Origin: Candidatus Mesolinea sp. | GTDB lineage: Bacteria; Chloroflexota; Anaerolineae; Anaerolineales; Anaerolineaceae | Direction of reading: 5' to 3' | Length of the DNA: 7,442 nt | Assembly: GCA_003499715.1 (NCBI GenBank) | Contig: DNSH01000110.1 | Coordinates: 1-7,442 of the forward strand | Shown here: piece by piece, positions 1-4,918 of the stretch | How the letters are laid out: every line of letters starts with the position of its first letter | Position numbering within the stretch: the stretch's first letter is position 1 | Notes under the pieces: generated by a model | Told to the model about the DNA's origin: nothing | The model's database searches: none | What the model saw: only the letters and a program-made list of their open reading frames with translations | Program-made: the position numbers and the translations under genes

Positions 1-1454
1 ATCAAAACGGGCTGCGGGTGGTGATGGATGTTGTTTACAATCACACCTCGCAAAGTGGTCAGGATGAAAAATCGGTGCTCGATAAAATCGTGCCAGGCTA
101 TTACCATCGCCTGAACCTGGAAGGGGATGTGGAGACCAGTACTTGCTGCCAAAACACCGCTACCGAGCATGCCATGATGGAAAAGCTGATGGTCGATTCA
201 GTCGTTACTTGGGCGACCCAATACAAGGTGGACGGCTTCCGCTTCGACCTGATGGGGCATCACATGCTCAGCAACATGCAGACTGTGCGCAGCGCCTTAG
301 ATGCCCTGACGCTCACAAAAGACGGTGTGGACGGGAAATCCATCTACATCTATGGCGAGGGCTGGGATTTTGGCGAGCTTGCTAAGAATGCACGCGGGGT
401 GAATGCAACCCAATTGAACATCGGCGGGACAGGTATCGGCGTGTTCAACGACCGGCTGAGAGATGGTGTTCGCGGTGGTAACCCGTTCGATGACCCACGC
501 TTACAAGGCTTTAGCACTGGCTTATACCTCTTCCCCAATGCCGCCGAGACCCGAACGCCAAAAGAGCAGCTGGACAAATTGCTGGACTACGCCGATTGGA
601 TTCGGATTGGCTTGGCAGGCAACCTGAAGAACTATATGCTCACCCAAAAGGACGGAAAAACAGTAGCTGGCAGGCAAATCCTCTATAATGGCGCGCCAGC
701 TGCATATACCCTCGACCCGCAAGAAAACATCATCTATGTCTCCGCCCATGATAACGAGACTATCTTCGATGCTGTACAGCTCAAGGCGCCGGCAGAAGCA
801 ACCCTCGCCGAGCGCATCCGCATGAACAACTTAGCGCTCAGCGTCCCAATGTTTAGCCAAGGGGTTCCTTTCTTCCATGCTGGAGATGATATTCTGCGTT
901 CCAAATCGTTAGATCGCAATTCATACAACTCAGGTGACTGGTTCAACCGTTTGGACTGGACCTACCAGACGAATAATTGGGGTGTGGGGCTACCCGTTGA
1001 AGGCACAGATAGGTGGGATATCTATGCCCCCCTGCTCGCCAACCCTGCGCTCAAACCCTCTCCTCAGCAGATTACGAATGCTGCTAATGTCTTCAGGGAA
1101 TTTCTGCAAATCCGCAAGAGCTCCCCGCTCTTCCGGTTGACCTCAGAACAGCAGGTCATGGACTCAGTCTCGTTCTTCAACACTGGCTCTGACCAAATCC
1201 CGGGTTTGATCATCATGCGGCTGGTAGATGCAGAGCAAATCGATCCAAATTATGCTGAAATCCTGGTATTTTTCAACGCCAGCCCGGATACCGTCACCTT
1301 TAGCGACAGCACTTGGATCGGCGCTGGTTTTGCGTTGCACCCCATATTGGTCAACTCCGTCGATCCAATTGCAGCGAGAGCTGCCTTTAATCGCTCAACG
1401 GGCACATTTTCGATCCCCGCACTGACGACCAGTGTGTTTGTTTTGGAGGATTAG
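1..1454 (+). CDS. pulA: Type I pullulanase (GH13 alpha-1,6-glucan debranching enzyme), 5'-truncated by the window edge
   Basis: This enzyme hydrolyses alpha-1,6 branch linkages in pullulan, glycogen-derived limit dextrins and starch. The frame is already open at base 3 (Q-N-G-L-R-V-V-M-D) and ends at TAG 1452-1454, so about 484 C-terminal residues are visible and the true start lies upstream. The four GH13 regions are all present. Region I is D-V-V-Y-N-H (27-44). Region II is G-F-R-F-D, with the nucleophile Asp at 246-248. Region III is Y-G-E-G-W, with the acid/base Glu at 357-359. Region IV is A-H-D-N-E, with the stabilising Asp at 750-752. The pullulanase signature Y-Y-H-R-L-N followed by S-T-C-C-x-N-T-A lies between regions I and II. 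After about base 1050 the sequence matches the C-terminal domain typical of pullulanases (R-K-S-S-P-L-F-R-L). The N-terminal carbohydrate-binding modules and the Y-N-W-G-Y-D-P motif are outside the window, so export cannot be judged. It appears functionally unrelated to the wall cluster downstream. Confidence 0.95.
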   Translation, partial: QNGLRVVMDVVYNHTSQSGQDEKSVLDKIVPGYYHRLNLEGDVETSTCCQNTATEHAMMEKLMVDSVVTWATQYKVDGFRFDLMGHHMLSNMQTVRSALDALTLTKDGVDGKSIYIYGEGWDFGELAKNARGVNATQLNIGGTGIGVFNDRLRDGVRGGNPFDDPRLQGFSTGLYLFPNAAETRTPKEQLDKLLDYADWIRIGLAGNLKNYMLTQKDGKTVAGRQILYNGAPAAYTLDPQENIIYVSAHDNETIFDAVQLKAPAEATLAERIRMNNLALSVPMFSQGVPFFHAGDDILRSKSLDRNSYNSGDWFNRLDWTYQTNNWGVGLPVEGTDRWDIYAPLLANPALKPSPQQITNAANVFREFLQIRKSSPLFRLTSEQQVMDSVSFFNTGSDQIPGLIIMRLVDAEQIDPNYAEILVFFNASPDTVTFSDSTWIGAGFALHPILVNSVDPIAARAAFNRSTGTFSIPALTTSVFVLED

Positions 1455-1598
1455 AGCAAAACTAATACGGGAGTTCGAAAATCTGCCGGAGAATGAAACA
1501 ATCCGCCTCCTTTCATACCTGTAAGGCGCAGGATTTACTTTGTCATTGCCATGGTTTGGTGAACGAAGGAAATGTGCCAACTTCTACAGGATCATTGG

Positions 1599-1605
1599 AA
1601 GGAGG
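1599..1605 (+). promoter_or_regulatory. Strong ribosome binding site that fixes the PHP gene start
   Basis: AAGGAGG lies six bases upstream of ATG 1612. The same frame is open upstream to a TTG at 1540, but the predicted extra residues are basic and unlike any PHP protein. This site therefore favours the 1612 start. Confidence 0.8.
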
Positions 1606-1611
1606 CGTAAA

Positions 1612-2712
1612 ATGCAGATCAACTATAACCCTGATATTGGAAGTAACCTAATGGAAGAAATCGTCGTCGCCATGCACATGCATACCGTGTACTCCGATGG
1701 GAACGGTACGCATGCTCAATTAGCCGAAGCTGCGCTCAAAGCAGGCTTGGATGCTATCCTGATCACTGATCACAACATCTGGGTTCAGGATGTGGAAGGG
1801 TATGTTCAAAAAGGTAAACATCGGGTGCTCGTGCTCGTTGGCGAAGAAGTGCACGACCAAACCTTAGAGGTTGGGAAGAATCACCTGCTTATCCTAGGCA
1901 ATAACCGCGAGCTAGCGCGCTACGCTCCTAACCCACAAAAATTAATTGACCAAGCCACAGCAGACGCACTTACATTTATCGCGCATCCAATCGAAGACGC
2001 ACTGCCGGCTTTTGGCGAAGCTGCCTACAATTGGGAGGATTGGCAGGTTTCGGGTTACACCGGCATCGAGCTCTGGAATCACCTGAGCGAATTTAAATCC
2101 CGCTCGCAATCCCTGCCTAAAGCAGCCTTGCACGCCTTTATTCCCCGCCTGATGCCCTTAGGTCCCTTGGAGCAAACACTAAAATTGTGGGACGAATTAC
2201 TTCTGAAAAATAATCAACCGGTCGTAGCCATTGGCGGTGTGGATGCCCATGCACTAAAGGTCAAGCAAGGACCGATCCGCCTGGTGCTTTACCCTTACGA
2301 GCAGCACTTTCGTGCAGTCACTAACCACCTCTTTATCCCCAAGCCGCTCAGCGGCGACTGGATGGAAGACAAGCGCATGATCTACGCCGCTTTGCGCCAA
2401 GGGCATTCCTTTGTAGCTTACGACCTTCCGCATTCCACGCGCGGGTTTCGCTTCACGGTCAATTGTAATGAAGGCACCTTCCTCATGGGCGACCGTGTAC
2501 CAGCAGATTCCGGGTTAACTTTTCAGGTGCGCCTGCCCATGCGTACACACGTCCGCTTGCTCAAGGATGGCAAAGTTATCAAAGAACATTGGGATCGTGA
2601 AGTGCTCACCCACATCACCAAAGAGCCGGGGATTTATCGCGCAGAAGTTTATATCGATTACCTCGGCAGGCATCGCGGCTGGATCTTCAGCAATCCAATT
2701 TACGCGCTCTAA
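1612..2712 (+). CDS. PHP-domain metal-dependent hydrolase with C-terminal beta-sandwich-like region, substrate unknown
   Basis: This is a 366-residue protein, probably cytoplasmic since no signal peptide or membrane segment is seen. The N-terminal 230 or so residues form a PHP (polymerase and histidinol phosphatase) domain with a full set of likely metal ligands. These are H22-x-H24 followed by Y-S-D-G (D29), T-D-H-N (D53, H54), Glu78/Glu79, A-H-P (H125), and D211-A-H213. PHP enzymes of this type use two or three metal ions to hydrolyse phosphoesters or other esters; this sequence does not reveal the substrate. Residues from about 285 to 366 lack ligands and have the alternating pattern of a beta-sandwich. 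Such tails occur on some stand-alone PHP proteins. A second ATG at 1651 would give 353 residues but has a weaker ribosome site. The 157-base gap upstream holds no convincing promoter or terminator. It is separated by 102 bases and a promoter from fhaA, so it is probably not in that operon. Confidence 0.85.
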   Translation: MQINYNPDIGSNLMEEIVVAMHMHTVYSDGNGTHAQLAEAALKAGLDAILITDHNIWVQDVEGYVQKGKHRVLVLVGEEVHDQTLEVGKNHLLILGNNRELARYAPNPQKLIDQATADALTFIAHPIEDALPAFGEAAYNWEDWQVSGYTGIELWNHLSEFKSRSQSLPKAALHAFIPRLMPLGPLEQTLKLWDELLLKNNQPVVAIGGVDAHALKVKQGPIRLVLYPYEQHFRAVTNHLFIPKPLSGDWMEDKRMIYAALRQGHSFVAYDLPHSTRGFRFTVNCNEGTFLMGDRVPADSGLTFQVRLPMRTHVRLLKDGKVIKEHWDREVLTHITKEPGIYRAEVYIDYLGRHRGWIFSNPIYAL

Positions 2713-2783
2713 CAAACTTCATCCCATTGCTGCTTGGGAGATCCTATGAGGGAGTGGCAGCCAAAGCCCGCCTAACGGATACT

Positions 2784-2792
2784 TGGTATAAT
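2784..2792 (+). promoter_or_regulatory. Extended -10 promoter for the fhaA-fhaB-mtnP-rodA::pbpA cluster
   Basis: TGGTATAAT is a perfect TATAAT (2787-2792) preceded by the TGn extension. No recognisable TTGACA lies 16-18 bases upstream, which is typical of extended -10 promoters. Transcription would begin near 2798-2800, inside or just before the GGAAGGAG ribosome site, giving an unusually short leader of about 15-17 bases. This reading assumes a housekeeping sigma-70-type consensus in this host. Confidence 0.55.
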
Positions 2793-2796
2793 CCTT

Positions 2797-2804
2797 GGAA
2801 GGAG
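2797..2804 (+). promoter_or_regulatory. Ribosome binding site of fhaA
   Basis: GGAAGGAG ends ten bases before ATG 2815. It supports that start and lies almost at the predicted transcription start. Confidence 0.65.
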
Positions 2805-2814
2805 CTATCCGCTT

Positions 2815-3579
2815 ATGTGGTTGGAAATTATCGAGAACAAACTCCATTCCATCTTTGAAGATACCTTAGATCGGCTGCTTTATCCTGGGGTTTCGCGCTC
2901 GTTAAGCAGCCAGCTTGTTGCGCTCATCTTAGCTCAGATCGAAGCCCAACCAGAAGGCGAAAAGAAAGCCCCTGACCAAATTCAAATTTTTATTTCGCCA
3001 GAAAAGTGGGATGCCTGGCAATCAGCGCAGGATACGCTCACCAAAGCTGCTCTGGAGTTAGAAAAGAGCCTTTCTGCAGAAGGCTTCCGCTTCAAGCATC
3101 AGCCCCAAATTGACGTGTTAATAAACCCGGGGCTTGACGTGGATGCAATTGAAGTAAAAATCGGCTACTCCCAAGACGCTTCTCCACTCGAAAAGACTGC
3201 CCTCCAAGCGGTACCATGGCAGCCTACTGAGGAGCCTGTGCCCATAAATGCCTACCTGATTATCAACGGCAAGGAGCAAGTCCCCTTGCAAAAAACGGTC
3301 ATCAATATTGGCAGGCGTTCAACGAGCGATATTATTCTCCAAGACCCAATGGTCTCGCGAGATCATGCTCAGCTCCGCGCGCAACAAGGCCGTTATCTCC
3401 TTTTTGATCTCAGTTCCACTGGCGGCACCATGATTAATAACCATCGCATCCATAGCGCCACCCTCAAGCCAGGTGATGTGATCCGCATGGGCAAAACCAT
3501 TCTGGTCTATAATCAGGAAATTAGCGGCTTAACGGATGCAACCAAAGCCGCCGTGATCCCGTCGGAGCCCACAGAATGA
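2815..3579 (+). CDS. fhaA: FhaA-like protein: DUF3662-type N-terminal domain plus C-terminal FHA domain
   Basis: This is a 254-residue soluble protein. Residues 1 to about 120 match the FhaA N-terminal family (DUF3662): a start like W-L-E-I-I-E-N-K-L, a long amphipathic helix, and then a mixed alpha/beta region. A linker at about 121-143 leads to an FHA domain (about 145-234), the module that binds phosphothreonine peptides. Its key positions are I-G-R-R (R167), V-S-R-D-H (S181, H184) and D-L-S-S-T-G-G-T (198-205). In the last motif the usual Asn is Gly203, a variant of the standard S-T-N-G-T. In mycobacteria FhaA binds phosphorylated wall-synthesis partners near the PknB kinase. The position here, first in a cluster ending in a RodA/PbpA fusion, points to the same role. 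The stop overlaps the fhaB start by four bases (ATGA), indicating translational coupling. Confidence 0.88.
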   Translation: MWLEIIENKLHSIFEDTLDRLLYPGVSRSLSSQLVALILAQIEAQPEGEKKAPDQIQIFISPEKWDAWQSAQDTLTKAALELEKSLSAEGFRFKHQPQIDVLINPGLDVDAIEVKIGYSQDASPLEKTALQAVPWQPTEEPVPINAYLIINGKEQVPLQKTVINIGRRSTSDIILQDPMVSRDHAQLRAQQGRYLLFDLSSTGGTMINNHRIHSATLKPGDVIRMGKTILVYNQEISGLTDATKAAVIPSEPTE

Positions 3580-4007
3580 ACGCTGTTATCCTGCTTGCCC
3601 TAAGAATCTTGATCGTGGTGGTTCTTTATGTTTTTTTGGGCAGGGCTATATGGCTTCTCTGGAAAAGCATCGGCAGCCAGCAGGAAGCAAGAAGCAGCGA
3701 GGTCGTTCCCCCACTCAGGCTTTCTTCCACGCTTTTAGGTGATCAGAGCGCAAAAACCTTTACCCTGCCTGAAGTCATCATTGGGCGTGACCTAAGTTGT
3801 GATTTTATCCTTCCACATGAATTAGTTTCCGCCCGTCATGGTCGCTTCAGTTTTCATCAGAACCAGTGGTGGTATGAGGACCTCAAATCGACCAACGGCT
3901 CTTACTTAGAGGATTTACGCATTGAAGAACCTATTGTCGTCAAAGATGGTGATGTCCTTTTTTGTAGTGAGGTTGATGTCACCATTAGTATTCAAGGAAA
4001 GTCTTAA
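3576..4007 (+). CDS. fhaB: FhaB-like membrane-anchored FHA-domain protein
   Basis: This is a 143-residue protein. An N-terminal hydrophobic helix (about residues 4-28, ending in W-L-L-W-K) anchors it, and by the positive-inside rule the FHA domain should face the cytoplasm. The FHA domain covers about residues 62-140 and has all canonical positions: I-I-G-R (R71), V-S-A-R-H (S85, R87, H88) and D-L-K-S-T-N-G-S (102-109). It is therefore predicted to bind phosphothreonine. Actinobacterial FhaB has the same small TM-linker-FHA architecture and sits next to fhaA and the rodA-pbpA genes. The ATG overlaps the fhaA stop, and GGAG at 3564-3567 could serve as ribosome site. The link to a Ser/Thr kinase is inferred, since none is visible in the window. 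Confidence 0.87.
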   Translation: MNAVILLALRILIVVVLYVFLGRAIWLLWKSIGSQQEARSSEVVPPLRLSSTLLGDQSAKTFTLPEVIIGRDLSCDFILPHELVSARHGRFSFHQNQWWYEDLKSTNGSYLEDLRIEEPIVVKDGDVLFCSEVDVTISIQGKS

Positions 4008-4030
4008 TTAATATTTAGAGCGAGGTGGCT

Positions 4031-4918
4031 ATGTCTGAAAATCAAGTTGCATTGGGGATTATTGGCGGTTCTGGGCTGTACTCCTTTGAAGGATTGGAAA
4101 ATCGCCGAACGGTCATCGTGGATACACCCTTTGGTTTGCCTTCCTCCCCTGTTATCCTCGGTGAGGTGCATGGCAAACAGTTAGCATTTTTAGCGCGTCA
4201 TGGGATTGGGCATACCATCTCCCCCTCCGAAGTCAATTACCGCGCTAATATCTACGCCATGAAACAATTGGGCGTCCAAAAGTTGATAAGCGTCAGCGCT
4301 TGCGGCTCCCTGCGTGAGGATTATGCGCCTGGGCACGTCATCGTGCCCGATCAGGTTTTTGACTTCACGCATAAACGTGAGCGCAGCTTCTTTGGAGAAG
4401 GTTTGGTTGTGCACATTGGCTCGGCGGATCCTTTCTGCCCAGCGTTAAGCGCAGCCCTGACCAAAGCTCTCCAAGAGGAAAATGCCACCGTCCATTCAGG
4501 CGGCACATACATCACCATCGAGGGTCCACGTTTCTCCACAAAAGCCGAATCCAATATATACCGCAGCTTGGGTATGTCCATCGTGGGCATGACCGCCTCT
4601 CCAGAAGTCTTTTTGGCACGAGAGGCTGAAATTTGCTATGCCACCATGGCACACGTCACCGATTATGATGTTTGGCATGTAAATGAAGCACCTGTCAGTG
4701 TGGAAATGGTGGTACGGACGCTTAGCCAGAATACTGCCTTAGCTCAGAGAGCATTGATTCGCTTGGTGGATATCTTAGACGAACCTGAGTTCCAGGCGAT
4801 GGAATGCGAATGCGATCATGCCCTCAAAGATGCTTTCATTACCGATATGGCAAAGGTAAAACCGGAGACGCGGGAAAAATTGGATCTCCTCATTGGAAAA
4901 TATACGAAGTCCTCTTGA
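4031..4918 (+). CDS. mtnP: S-methyl-5'-thioadenosine phosphorylase
   Basis: This 295-residue enzyme converts 5'-methylthioadenosine and phosphate to adenine and 5-methylthioribose 1-phosphate, recycling the by-product of polyamine synthesis and other AdoMet reactions. The purine phosphorylase family 2 motifs are in order: I-I-G-G-S-G-L-Y (10-17, phosphate site), R-H-G-x-x-H (56-61), N-Y-R-A-N (69-73), S-A-C-G-S-L-R (89-95), E-G-P-R-F-S-T (164-170) and M-T-A-S-P-E (187-192). T-D-Y-D (210-213) follows. The two Asp residues (D211, D213) favour 6-aminopurines and separate MTA phosphorylase from purine nucleoside phosphorylase, which has Asn there. ATG 4031 is chosen because the protein then begins just before the glycine loop and GAGG lies five bases upstream. 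An in-frame GTG at 4025 is less likely. Length is normal for the family. It sits 23 bases after fhaB and overlaps the next gene by four bases, a surprising metabolic insert in a wall-synthesis cluster. Confidence 0.93.
   Translation: MSENQVALGIIGGSGLYSFEGLENRRTVIVDTPFGLPSSPVILGEVHGKQLAFLARHGIGHTISPSEVNYRANIYAMKQLGVQKLISVSACGSLREDYAPGHVIVPDQVFDFTHKRERSFFGEGLVVHIGSADPFCPALSAALTKALQEENATVHSGGTYITIEGPRFSTKAESNIYRSLGMSIVGMTASPEVFLAREAEICYATMAHVTDYDVWHVNEAPVSVEMVVRTLSQNTALAQRALIRLVDILDEPEFQAMECECDHALKDAFITDMAKVKPETREKLDLLIGKYTKSS

Larger units (their letters stand above)
2776..2811. repeat. Short perfect inverted repeat flanking the fhaA promoter and ribosome site
   Basis: CGGATA at 2776-2781 and TATCCG at 2806-2811 are exact reverse complements, with 24 bases between them. 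They bracket the -10 element and the Shine-Dalgarno sequence. They could be operator half-sites or chance. The arms are only six bases and do not extend. Confidence 0.3.

Noticed and set aside
1455..1611. Possible terminator or promoter between the pullulanase and PHP genes (ATGAAA/TTTCAT inverted repeat near 1492-1516; TTGTCA at 1540-1545)
   Set aside because: The hairpin is AT-rich, has a loop of about 12 bases and no following T-run. TTGTCA has no -10 hexamer at a suitable distance.
1540..1611. Upstream extension of the PHP gene to TTG 1540
   Set aside because: The extra 24 residues are basic and unlike PHP N-termini, and a consensus ribosome site directly precedes ATG 1612.
3985..4017. 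AT-rich TAATAT before mtnP as an internal promoter
   Set aside because: The best upstream match is TTAGTA with an 18-base spacer, only three of six bases, and the region overlaps the fhaB stop. The short gap is better explained as within-operon spacing.
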